Shown: positions 40,023 to 47,378 of the stretch, one piece after another
How positions within the stretch are numbered: the stretch's first letter is position 1
Layout of the letters: each line of letters begins with the position of its first letter
NCBI GenBank assembly: GCA_964542165.1
Contig: CAZITQ010000006.1
Span: forward strand, 1 to 64,000
Direction of reading: 5' to 3'
Source: CAYTBN01 sp964542165
GTDB taxonomy: Bacteria > Myxococcota_A > UBA796 > UBA9615 > CAYRNR01
DNA length: 64,000 nucleotides
The notes under the pieces: generated by a model
The model's database searches: none
Seen by the model: only the letters and a program-made list of their open reading frames with translations
What the model was told of the DNA's origin: nothing
Program-made: the position numbers and the translations under genes

Positions 40023-41588
40023 ATGGGTCGGACCGAACAGGTTTCCGCCGATGACGTGACGTCGCGTTTTCATGCGCCGGACAGTGTGCCGTCCCTCGCT
40101 CTCCAGGAGGGGCAGCAGCTCACCGGGCACGCGCTCGTGGAGGCGGTCGCGGGGTGGGAGCATGCGGACACCCATCGGCGGATGGGGCGGATCCTGCTCC
40201 TGGCGCTCTGCGTGTGGCCGGCCTTCGCGCTCACGGACGTGCTCGTGGCCGCGACCATCGCGACGGGGTCCCTGGCCTGGTTCCTGACCCTGCGCCTGGC
40301 TGGCTGGCTGGTGGTGGTCGCCTGCTGGCTGTCGTACCGCAGGAACACGCTGGCCTCCCGCTCGGCCCTGCGGATCATGGACCTGACGCTGTTTATCCTG
40401 GGCTCGGTCATCCTGTCGCTGATGGCCACCCGGGTGGATGCCATCACATCGACCTACGCCCCGGGCCTCATGGTCTTGTGTCTCGCCAGGGCGGCGCTGG
40501 TGGCCGAGCCCTGGCGGCGCGGTGCCCCGGTGTTCGGGGCGATGGCGGGCTCCTTCCCCCTGGTCATGGGGATCTTCGCCGTCGTGGAGCCATCGGTCCG
40601 GAGCCAGCTCGGGGTGACCGATGATCTGGTCCGCTTCGCCCTGATGTGCTGCTTCCTGGCCGCCGCGGCGGTGGCCGGTACCCTGGCGAGCCACTCGACC
40701 TACGTGTTCCGCCTCCGCTGGTTGTCGGGGTCATCGGACCTGGGCTTCTACAAGCTGGAGGAGGAGATCGGCCGCGGCGGCATGGGCACGGTCTCCCGGG
40801 CCGTCGACCTGCGCTTCGGGCACCGGGTCGCGCTGAAGCTCGTGCGCCCGTCGCCACAGAGCTTCGCGTCGGCGAGCCGGCGCTTCGAGATCGAGGCGCG
40901 TGCCACCGCGAGCCTCAGCCACCCCAACGTGGTCAGGCTCTTCGATATCGGCGTCGTGCCCACGGGGGTGATGTACATCGCTATGGAGCTGCTGGAGGGC
41001 AGGACCCTGCAGAGGCTGGTAGAGGACGAGGGCCCCCTCAGCCCGGCGCGCGCTGTCCATCTGGTGGGACAGGCCGCGCAAGGGCTCGCCGCGGCCCATG
41101 AGCAGAGGCTGATCCACCGGGACGTGAAGCCATCGAATCTGTTCGTGACCGTGGAGCCTGGCAGGGGCGAGGTGGTCAAGGTGATCGACTTCGGCCTGGC
41201 CGAGGTGCAGCCGGCCCCCGGCACCGTGCCCGCGGAGACCGGCGGCGCGTCGGGCACGGTGCACTTCATGGCCCCGGAGCGGTTCAACGGCGAGCCCGGC
41301 GCCGACCGCGATCCCCGCGTGGACGTCTACTCCCTGGGCGTGGTGCTCTACTTCGCGCTGACCGGAAAAAGACCCTTCGACGCCGAGAGACTTCACACGG
41401 TCATCCTCCAGCACGTGGAGGCGGAGCCCGATCCCCCGTCGGGTCCGCGGGGTGGGGCGGTCCCGGGGGATCTGGAGGCGGTGGTGATGCGGTGTCTGGA
41501 GAAGGAGCCTGGGAAGCGATTCCCGGATGCCGGCGCGCTGGTGGACGCCCTGGAGGGTTGTGCGGTTCGGGGGAGTCGGGAGGGCTAG
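40023..41588 (+). CDS. Ser/Thr protein kinase with N-terminal six-helix membrane domain
   Basis: 521 residues. Six hydrophobic helices between about residues 56 and 222 form an integral-membrane input domain, unlike the usual single-helix kinases. The kinase domain is C-terminal (243-515): GRGGMG (250-255), Lys272 in VALKLV, HRD (365-367), DFG (389-391) and APE (417-419), so it should be active. No clear ribosome site precedes the ATG. The same-strand sigma-like and WD40 genes follow, so it may feed a signal to the island downstream, which is only a positional inference. Confidence 0.88.
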   Translation: MGRTEQVSADDVTSRFHAPDSVPSLALQEGQQLTGHALVEAVAGWEHADTHRRMGRILLLALCVWPAFALTDVLVAATIATGSLAWFLTLRLAGWLVVVACWLSYRRNTLASRSALRIMDLTLFILGSVILSLMATRVDAITSTYAPGLMVLCLARAALVAEPWRRGAPVFGAMAGSFPLVMGIFAVVEPSVRSQLGVTDDLVRFALMCCFLAAAAVAGTLASHSTYVFRLRWLSGSSDLGFYKLEEEIGRGGMGTVSRAVDLRFGHRVALKLVRPSPQSFASASRRFEIEARATASLSHPNVVRLFDIGVVPTGVMYIAMELLEGRTLQRLVEDEGPLSPARAVHLVGQAAQGLAAAHEQRLIHRDVKPSNLFVTVEPGRGEVVKVIDFGLAEVQPAPGTVPAETGGASGTVHFMAPERFNGEPGADRDPRVDVYSLGVVLYFALTGKRPFDAERLHTVILQHVEAEPDPPSGPRGGAVPGDLEAVVMRCLEKEPGKRFPDAGALVDALEGCAVRGSREG

Positions 41589-41723
41589 TTCAGCGGCGGG
41601 TTCGTTTTTTTTCGGCGTACTGCTCGCCATCACCGTTTTTTGTCGGAGGTGATGCGTTATTTCGGCGAAGTTCGCGTCGTCTTGGAGGTACGGGCCAATG
41701 GTGGTCCGGTTCAGGAGACTCGG

Positions 41724-42326
41724 ATGACCCCCATCGAGACCAGAACCCTCATCGAACAGAGTGTCAACGGAACCCCAGTGGAGCGCCTGCGCGCGTGGAG
41801 CGCGATCCGTGAGCGGGTCGCGGGCATCGTCGCCCACTCGGTGGACGCGAACCGAGAGACCCGGGAGGACCTGACCCAGAGCTGCATGCTCTGGCTGTCG
41901 GAACGGACGGGGAAGCTGCTCGAGTACGGGCGGGCCATGAAGGATTCGAGCAAGTTCGATTCCGCCTTCTACACCACGATCCGTCGCAAGGCGCGCAAGA
42001 TCCTGTCCGTGCGGGCCCAGACCCCCGTACCGGGCATCTCCGCGTCGGCGAGCGACGTGATGGGCCGGCTACCCGACGGTGGCATGACGCCCACCAAGGC
42101 GGTGCGGCACCGTCGAGGAATGCCCCTGTTCGAGGCCAGCCTGAACACCCGCGAGTATCGGTTCTGGGACGCCCAGCGGGATCGCATGCTCGGTGACATC
42201 GACACCGAGATGTTGCTCGCCCGGACCGGCATCCCAAACCGGGCGGCCCTGGCCGCACGCAAGTGGCGGTTCAGCGAGAAGCACCGGCCCACCGCCAAGC
42301 GTGCGGGGTTCTCGTTGGTGTTTTGA
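41724..42326 (+). CDS. Divergent sigma-factor-like (ECF-like) protein
   Basis: 200 residues from the ATG at 41724, with CAGGAGA 7 bases before it; the frame is open earlier without such a site. Residues 20-95 resemble sigma region 2: TREDLTQSCMLWLSE is like the DLxQExF segment, and FYTTIRRKARKILSVRAQ fills the helix after it. The C-terminal part (DIDTEMLLARTGIPNRAALAARKWRF) has a helix-turn-helix look like region 4. Similarity is weak, so a regulator of another type is possible. It precedes the WD40 gene by 83 bases on the same strand. Confidence 0.5.
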   Translation: MTPIETRTLIEQSVNGTPVERLRAWSAIRERVAGIVAHSVDANRETREDLTQSCMLWLSERTGKLLEYGRAMKDSSKFDSAFYTTIRRKARKILSVRAQTPVPGISASASDVMGRLPDGGMTPTKAVRHRRGMPLFEASLNTREYRFWDAQRDRMLGDIDTEMLLARTGIPNRAALAARKWRFSEKHRPTAKRAGFSLVF

Positions 42327-42409
42327 GCTTCGGACCTCGGGCTTCCCGGTGGCCTGAAGGCGATGGAGCAGTGCTATCGTCGTCGAGTAGGCGCCGGGGA
42401 GCCCGGGTG

Positions 42410-43228
42410 ATGCCGATCCGGGAAGGCCAGGTGGCGGGGAGACGGATGGGGGCGACGCGGAGGCTGCGGTCGATCTGGGATGCCGGAGGGGCGCGCGGGG
42501 GGGTGTTCCATGTGGCCTGGTCTCCGGATGGGCGTCTGCTGGCCAGCAGCGGTGAGACCAAAGTCAGGATCTTCGAATCCGGGTCGGGCCGGGAACGCGC
42601 TCGCCTCGACGATCACTCCCTCGGCATAGAGCGGCTTGCATGGTCGCCGGACGGCCAGCGTCTGGCAGTCGCGGCGTGGGACCAGACACTGAGGATCTAC
42701 GCGCTTCCCGATTTTCGACAGACCTTTCCGCCGGCTCGACACGACAACAATGTCGTGGATGTGTCCTGGTCGCCGGACGGCATGCTCCTCGCCTCGTCGT
42801 CATCCGATCAACGCGTCGGTCTGTGGAATCCAGAGACCGGCGGGTCCGCTGGTTGGTGCGAGGGCCATACCGACGGGGTCCTGTTCCTGGCATGGTCCCC
42901 CGACGGCCGCCTCCTGGCTTCAGCCTCGGAAGACTGCACGGCGCGCATCTGGGACGCGCGAGCGGGATGTGGGCTCGTCCACAGCGTGGAACATCCATCC
43001 CCTGTTCGCGGCGTGACCTGGCTTCCCGATGGCGACCAGATCATCTCGGCGTCCAGCGGTGGCGAGGTCTGGATCTCTGATGTTCACTCGGGACGGATTC
43101 GCAAACGCCATCAACTACCCGTCGGTGACTACCTCACGGAGTTCGTGTGGTCGGCGGACCGGTCGAGGGTCGCCGCCAAGGGCGTGGACAAGACGTTCTG
43201 GATCAGCTGTGCTGCCCCCACTCTTTGA
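42410..43228 (+). CDS. WD40-repeat protein, single propeller (probably truncated paralogue)
   Basis: 272 residues from the ATG at 42410. It contains about six WD40 repeats, each with an AWSPDGRLLAS type strand and a closing (R)IW/IF, so only one beta-propeller. It closely resembles the first propeller of the two giant WD40-vWA proteins in this island, but stops at the place where those continue into an SWLARQA-type linker, the second propeller and the vWA domain. Its stop is 11 bases from the tip of the IS element. Codon use is less G/C-extreme than in the flanking genes. It is probably a remnant cut down by the insertion or by recombination. Confidence 0.75.
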   Translation: MPIREGQVAGRRMGATRRLRSIWDAGGARGGVFHVAWSPDGRLLASSGETKVRIFESGSGRERARLDDHSLGIERLAWSPDGQRLAVAAWDQTLRIYALPDFRQTFPPARHDNNVVDVSWSPDGMLLASSSSDQRVGLWNPETGGSAGWCEGHTDGVLFLAWSPDGRLLASASEDCTARIWDARAGCGLVHSVEHPSPVRGVTWLPDGDQIISASSGGEVWISDVHSGRIRKRHQLPVGDYLTEFVWSADRSRVAAKGVDKTFWISCAAPTL

Positions 43229-43236
43229 GCCACTCC

Positions 43237-44118
43237 CTATGTTAGCCCCAAGGCAGGTCTCTGCCCTGGGGTGACGAACCACCTCGTATCCACGATAGCA
43301 CCCCCTGGGCCCGCGGGCCCAGGGGGTGTGCGGGCCTCGGGTGCTGGGGGTCGATATCCCAGCGAGCTGTGGGGCCGAATCTCGTTGTATTCATGTCTCC
43401 AGTCCTCGATGACGACCTGGGCCTCGTACAGCGTGTAGAAGATCTCCCGGTTGAGGACCTCGTCCCGCAGCGTCCCGTTAAATCGCTCGATGTAGCCATT
43501 CTCCCAGGGTGACCCTGGCTCGATGAACAGCGTTCGTACATCGAGAGAAGCCAGCCAGTCCCTGACCTTCTCGGCCGTAAACTCGGGCCCGTTGTCGCTG
43601 CGGATGTGCTCGGGTACCCCCCGCCGGACGAACAGCTCCGACAGCGCGTCCAGCACGCCGTCGGACGTCAGACGACGCGCCACGACCATGGCCAGGCATT
43701 CCCGGGAGAACTCATCCATCAGCGTCAGGATCTTCAGCGGGCGGCCGTCCTGCGTCCTGGCGGCCACGAAGTCGTACGACCACACATGGTCCCGATACTG
43801 GGGCCGGAGCCTCACACAGGACCCGTCATTGAGCCACAGGCGGCCTCGCTTGGGCTGCTTCTTGGGTACCTTCAGGCCCTGCTGTCGCCAGATACGCTCG
43901 ACGCGCTTGTGATTCACGACCCAGCCTTCGCCGCGGAGCATCCCGGTGATCATCCGGTAGCCGTAGCGACCGAACTCGCAGGCGAGCTCGACAATTCGCT
44001 GGGTCAGACGTTGCTCGTCATCCTTCTCCCGCGGCGAATAGCGCTGCGTCGATCGGACCTGGTCGACCACTCGGCATGCCCTGCGCTCGGAGACCCCGAA
44101 CTTGTCTTGGGCATGCAC
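43237..44118 (-). CDS. IS3-family transposase OrfB (DDE integrase-type)
   Basis: 293 residues from a GTG at 44118, but in nature probably made as an OrfAB fusion through the slippery heptamer at 44151-44157. FGVSERRACRVVDQVRSTQRY is the typical IS3 OrfB start. The DDE catalytic core has WSYDFVAA (first Asp), HIRSDNGPEF (second Asp) and NGYIERFNG (Glu). The stop codon TAG at 43239-43237 is at or just outside the IS tip, so termination appears to depend on the flanking base(s). The gene contains a perfect 30-base palindrome near its 3' end. Confidence 0.92.
   Translation of the reverse strand: MHAQDKFGVSERRACRVVDQVRSTQRYSPREKDDEQRLTQRIVELACEFGRYGYRMITGMLRGEGWVVNHKRVERIWRQQGLKVPKKQPKRGRLWLNDGSCVRLRPQYRDHVWSYDFVAARTQDGRPLKILTLMDEFSRECLAMVVARRLTSDGVLDALSELFVRRGVPEHIRSDNGPEFTAEKVRDWLASLDVRTLFIEPGSPWENGYIERFNGTLRDEVLNREIFYTLYEAQVVIEDWRHEYNEIRPHSSLGYRPPAPEARTPPGPAGPGGAIVDTRWFVTPGQRPALGLT
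43246..43271. repeat. Subterminal hairpin at the left IS end
   Basis: CCCCA-a-GGCAG-gtct-CTGCC-c-TGGGG forms two 5-bp stems stacked with one mismatch, starting 6 bases inside the IS tip. It could bind transposase, or block transcription entering or leaving the element. Confidence 0.7.
43299..43328. repeat. Perfect 30-base palindrome inside orfB
   Basis: The half-site CACCCCCTGGGCCCG is followed at once by its exact reverse complement, with no loop. It lies about 60 bases inside the left end, within the Pro/Gly-rich C-terminus of OrfB, which makes its coding sequence unusually constrained. Confidence 0.9.
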
Positions 44119-44144
44119 GATGAAGCGCCGCTTCCGCCGCGGGC

Positions 44145-44423
44145 TCAGAAGTTTCCCTCCGCTGCTTCCTTGAGGATGTCGATGTCCAGGGCCTGGTCGG
44201 CGACCAGCTTCTTCAGACGCGCGTTTTCCTTCTCCAACTGCTTCAAGCGCTTCGCCTGGTCGATGCCCATGCCGCCGTACTCCTTGCGCCAGCGGTAGTA
44301 GGTCTGCTCGGTGATCTCCAGCTTGCGGCAGACCTCCTTGACGGATAGCCCTTCACCGATGTGGATGTCGGCGTCACGCAGCTTGCGGATGATCTGCTCC
44401 GGTCGGTGTTTCCTGCCCGGCAC
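44145..44423 (-). CDS. IS3-family transposase OrfA (HTH protein)
   Basis: 92 residues from a GTG at 44423 with GGGAGGAGGG upstream. RPEQIIRKLRDADIHIGEGL and LSVKEVCRKLEITEQTYYRW form the helix-turn-helix that binds the IS ends. QLEKENARLKKLVADQALD is the leucine-zipper segment used for dimerisation. It overlaps the orfB frame: the GGGAAAC heptamer is four codons before its stop, so a share of ribosomes should shift -1 and make the full transposase. Confidence 0.92.
   Translation of the reverse strand: MPGRKHRPEQIIRKLRDADIHIGEGLSVKEVCRKLEITEQTYYRWRKEYGGMGIDQAKRLKQLEKENARLKKLVADQALDIDILKEAAEGNF
44151..44157 (-). other. Programmed -1 ribosomal frameshift heptamer (GGGAAAC)
   Basis: On the minus strand the orfA frame reads GAG-GGA-AAC-TTC-TGA, so the heptamer G-GGA-AAC has the X-XXY-YYZ form. 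After a -1 slip the reading becomes GGG-AAA-CTT-CTG-AGC-CCG, which is exactly the open orfB frame. This is the standard IS3-family way to make OrfAB. Confidence 0.8.
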
Positions 44424-44517
44424 GATGCCCTCCTCCCAGCGGTCCTGAGACTAACATGCGCTCTGGACCGGTTTTCGGGGGGCACCACACAGGTCGGTCA
44501 TGGTCCCCTCCCGGTGC

Positions 44518-45741
44518 TCAGCTGTCCCGGCGGAGGTCGTTCCGCAGGACCCAGCAGGCCTCCCACAGGGCCTGGCGCACGTCGTCCGTCGAGTCGCGGC
44601 CGGGCACCAGGTAGATCGGCTCGGTGATACCGGCGTCCCAGCCCAGCGCCTCCGCCGCCTCGGCGGCCAGGACCGCGGCCTCCTCGGCGCCGTCCCAGTC
44701 CCGCAGGAAGGTGAAGCTGTCCGGGCGAGTCACCCGGTCACCCGCGTCGACCACGTAGCCGCCGGACCGTGGGGAGGCACTCACCGGGCTGCCGTCGTCC
44801 CGGTCCTCTTCCCATCCGCCGGAACCACCGTTGGCCGAGGTGGTGGTCCTGCCGGCCTGGTTGTTCGTGTAGCTGTAGACCACCCGCTGCGGACGGATCC
44901 GGGTGGCGACCTCCTCGCCGAGCCGCTCCAGGTCCAGGGGGCGATGGATCCTCTCGATGGGCTGCCCGGTGAGCAGGACGACCTCGTCGTCCGAGAGCAC
45001 CTCCACCGGCTCGTCGCGGACCACCTGGGCGTGGGGCCCGTAGCCGAAATCCTCGGTCAGCCGATCCCGGACGACGCGGACCACCTCGCCGTAGACCGCG
45101 TCGGCGTCCGCGGCGCGGTTGAAGATGACGAATCCCTGGTACGAGAGGGGGATGCGCTCCCGCCAGAGCAGGGGCGGAGGTGGCGACGCACCCTGCGGCC
45201 CCTCCGCGCCCCCTTCGCCGGCCGCTTCATCGCCCGTCCGCGTCGCCGAGGGCGCGACGATCCGCACGTCCCGCGTCAGCCGATCCACCACGAACTCGTC
45301 CCCTTCGCCTCCAGGAGCCGCGAGCAGGGGGCGCTCGTGGACCACCGCCTGGTGGTTGAAGTTGGCCAGCAGCCGGGACATCACGTCCCGGTCCCGCTCG
45401 TCCACGCCCGAGGGGCGTGGGCGGTACGAGCCGGGGTGCCGGTGGGCGAGCATGGCCGGGACCATGCCCGGGTACTGGGAGGCAGCCCAGCGGTTGAGGG
45501 CCGAGAGGTCCTCGGGCCGGATCGAGAACGAGGCCAGGGAGCACAGGGAGCGGGGGATCAGGGGATGGAGCCCGTAGAGGACGTGTTCGACGATCACCCC
45601 CCAGATCACCCACGCGACCTCGAGGAAGCCATGGGGGCCGAAGATCCGGTCCGCCAGCTGGCACCCGGCCTGGATCTCCCGATGGCAGCTGTCGCTGAGG
45701 ACCAGGCGCGGTCGAGGCAGGCGCGGCCGGTCACTGGACAC
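44518..45741 (-). CDS. JAB/JAMM-like metallopeptidase domain protein
   Basis: 407 residues from a GTG at 45741 (GGGAG upstream). The N-terminal ~150 residues look like an MPN/JAB domain. FLEVAWVIWGVIVEHVL contains the candidate Glu41, and AHRHPGSYRPRPSGVD gives His100, His102, Ser111 and Asp114, the HxH-x(7-8)-S-xx-D zinc signature of JAMM isopeptidases (one residue longer than usual). The rest (150-407) has an acidic, low-complexity centre and a mixed alpha/beta end of unknown type. It overlaps the ubiquitin-like gene by 11 bases and is last in the operon. By family it would cleave a Ubl from targets or process it. Confidence 0.6.
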   Translation of the reverse strand: MSSDRPRLPRPRLVLSDSCHREIQAGCQLADRIFGPHGFLEVAWVIWGVIVEHVLYGLHPLIPRSLCSLASFSIRPEDLSALNRWAASQYPGMVPAMLAHRHPGSYRPRPSGVDERDRDVMSRLLANFNHQAVVHERPLLAAPGGEGDEFVVDRLTRDVRIVAPSATRTGDEAAGEGGAEGPQGASPPPPLLWRERIPLSYQGFVIFNRAADADAVYGEVVRVVRDRLTEDFGYGPHAQVVRDEPVEVLSDDEVVLLTGQPIERIHRPLDLERLGEEVATRIRPQRVVYSYTNNQAGRTTTSANGGSGGWEEDRDDGSPVSASPRSGGYVVDAGDRVTRPDSFTFLRDWDGAEEAAVLAAEAAEALGWDAGITEPIYLVPGRDSTDDVRQALWEACWVLRNDLRRDS

Positions 45742-46042
45742 GGGTCGCTCCCACGTGCTCCGCCGTGGCGTCGAGGCGGAAACGCTGGCCCTTCAGGTCC
45801 CCACTGGTGGAGCGGCGCAGCGCCTCCGCCAGGGTCAGATCCCGCCGCTGCTGGGGGGTGATGAGCACCTCGCGGTCCTGGTTTCGGACGAGCAGGTCGT
45901 ACTGGCCGCCCCCCAGGTCCAGCCCGGGGACCGAGGTCAGCAGGTCGGAGAGGGGCTGCCCCGCCTCGTCCAGGGAGTAGGTCTGGGGCTCGCCGATGGG
46001 TACGCCGACGACGGAGATCTGGATCTCGATGCGGTCCGACAT
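45731..46042 (-). CDS. Ubiquitin-like beta-grasp protein (candidate)
   Basis: 103 residues with a strong AAAGGAGT ribosome site. The pattern is beta-grasp: strand IEIQISVVG, strand QTYSLDEAG, helix PLSDLLTSVPGL, strands YDLLVRNQ and REVLITP, then TLAEALRR and a final strand KGQRFRLDA. The order RNQDREVLITPQQRRDLTLA resembles YukD/EsaB-like and prokaryotic Ubl proteins. The C-terminus is VGATRVQ with no di-glycine, so either the JAB protein trims it elsewhere or it is not conjugated. Called mainly on fold pattern and on its place between the E2-like and JAB-like genes. Confidence 0.5.
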   Translation of the reverse strand: MSDRIEIQISVVGVPIGEPQTYSLDEAGQPLSDLLTSVPGLDLGGGQYDLLVRNQDREVLITPQQRRDLTLAEALRRSTSGDLKGQRFRLDATAEHVGATRVQ

Positions 46043-46063
46043 GGGTGACTCCTTTCGTTGATC

Positions 46064-47296
46064 TCACCGGTCCCAGGGGACGATCTCCGTCTCCGGGTGG
46101 GCCCGCTGATAGGCGCGCGCCTTGACTCCGTCCATCACCACGTAGGCGGGCGCGGTGTGCCCGGGGGGCGACGAGATCAGGAACCGGCTGCAGCGGTTGT
46201 GTGGGGTGCGCTTGTTCGAGCGCTTGACGGCGTAGCGCAGGACACGCCTGGCGGCCCGCAGGCGTCCCTCGAGCAGGGCATGGACCGGATCGACGGCGCC
46301 CAGGTCCCGGTAGCCGGCCGAGGTCCCGGCCATGCAGATCGACCGGCCGTCTCGGCTCACGAATGCGTGCAGGTTCAGGTTCGAGTACTGGCGCCCCGGA
46401 CGGGCGACCCAGTCGTGCCGGACCCGCGCCCGCATCGGGATCTCCCCCCCGCCGTGGAGCAGGTACTCACCCGGGGCGTTGCCGACCACCTCCAGGGGCT
46501 GCTCCCAGAGGATGTACGTCCCCGGGACGATCTCCTGGAGGAAGGGTGGGCCGACCTCGCAACTGACCTCCAGGCGACCCCGGAACCTCCGCACCATGAA
46601 CCCTTCCAGGTCTCCTTCGCCCCGGAACACCGCGCCACCGTCCAGCCTCCGGCCCAGGGCCAGCAGCTGGCGCGCTTCGTCCTTCGGTGGCGCCGTGGAG
46701 TAGCTCTGCAACGCCTGGGCGACCAGGGGGGTGAACCAGGGTGTGGAGATCCGCAGCTGCTCCCGCAGGGTGGCCCGCGGCGCGGCGCGCCCCGGGCGGC
46801 TCGCCCGGATCAGCGACGAGGGATCGTGGGAGATGGCGAAGGGCTGACGGCGGCTCATGGCCCGCAGCAACCAGCCGGGCGGCGTCACCGAGTCGACCGC
46901 CGCCTGGCGGGCCCGGAAGAACTCCCGCCGCCAGCGATCCGTGTCCAGCGGTGGGAGGTCCACGCCCTCCATCCGGGCCACCACGCGCAGGACGAGGGCC
47001 CGCCAGGTGAAGCGGGGACTGTCCAGCTGGGTCCGGTAGAGGAAGGTGAAGGCTCCGCATATCAGGCTCTGGAGGTAGGACCTCAGATCACAGCGGACCC
47101 CCGCCTCTCGCTCGACCTTGCGCAGCAGCCGCAAGTCCAGCAGCCCGCGGGGCACCGAGCTCGTGGGCACCACGCTCCACGCCGTCCAGTCCTCCTCCTG
47201 GCCCTTCCGCGGGAGCACGTACAGGAACCGTGACGCCCGGGCGAGGAGGTTGTGGGCGACCGCAGAAGCCTCGGCGTCCATTCCAGGCAAGCCCAT
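46064..47296 (-). CDS. E2-like (ubiquitin-conjugating-enzyme-like) protein, candidate
   Basis: 410 residues from the ATG at 47296, with AAGGGAG 5 bases before it; a Met 16 codons earlier is possible. The first ~200 residues are helical and unassigned. The C-terminal half contains YSNLNLHAFVSRDGRSICMA: His310 and Cys321 are 11 residues apart, followed by Met, like the HPN...G.ICL core of E2 enzymes and prokaryotic E2-like proteins. The strands before (GTYILWEQPLEV, GEIPMRARVRHDWV) fit an E2 sheet. It lies 21 bases upstream of the Ubl gene. No ThiF-like E1 is seen nearby, so this call rests on the motif and context. Confidence 0.45.
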   Translation of the reverse strand: MGLPGMDAEASAVAHNLLARASRFLYVLPRKGQEEDWTAWSVVPTSSVPRGLLDLRLLRKVEREAGVRCDLRSYLQSLICGAFTFLYRTQLDSPRFTWRALVLRVVARMEGVDLPPLDTDRWRREFFRARQAAVDSVTPPGWLLRAMSRRQPFAISHDPSSLIRASRPGRAAPRATLREQLRISTPWFTPLVAQALQSYSTAPPKDEARQLLALGRRLDGGAVFRGEGDLEGFMVRRFRGRLEVSCEVGPPFLQEIVPGTYILWEQPLEVVGNAPGEYLLHGGGEIPMRARVRHDWVARPGRQYSNLNLHAFVSRDGRSICMAGTSAGYRDLGAVDPVHALLEGRLRAARRVLRYAVKRSNKRTPHNRCSRFLISSPPGHTAPAYVVMDGVKARAYQRAHPETEIVPWDR

Positions 47297-47378
47297 GTCG
47301 CTCCCTTCACCCCTGGATAGGTGAAGAGCGGGGCTGCCTTTCACTCCCTACCCGATGTAGGGGGCGTCCAGCTCGGAT

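Larger units (their letters stand above)
43240..44456 (-). mobile_element. IS3-family insertion sequence
   Basis: About 1.2 kb with orfA and orfB on the minus strand. The two tips, read inward, both begin TGTTAG: TGTTAGCCCCAAGGCAGG on the left and TGTTAGTCTCAGGACCG on the right, imperfect terminal inverted repeats. The tips may extend one base further (A before each TGTTAG). I see no clear target-site duplication. The element lies between the 3' ends of the truncated WD40 gene and the JAB-like gene and is otherwise intact, so it may be active. Confidence 0.85.

Noticed and set aside
41595..41640. T-rich runs after the membrane kinase as a terminator
   Set aside because: T runs are present but no stable stem precedes them.
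43230..44470. Target-site duplication around the IS
   Set aside because: The bases flanking both possible tips do not match over 3-5 bases.
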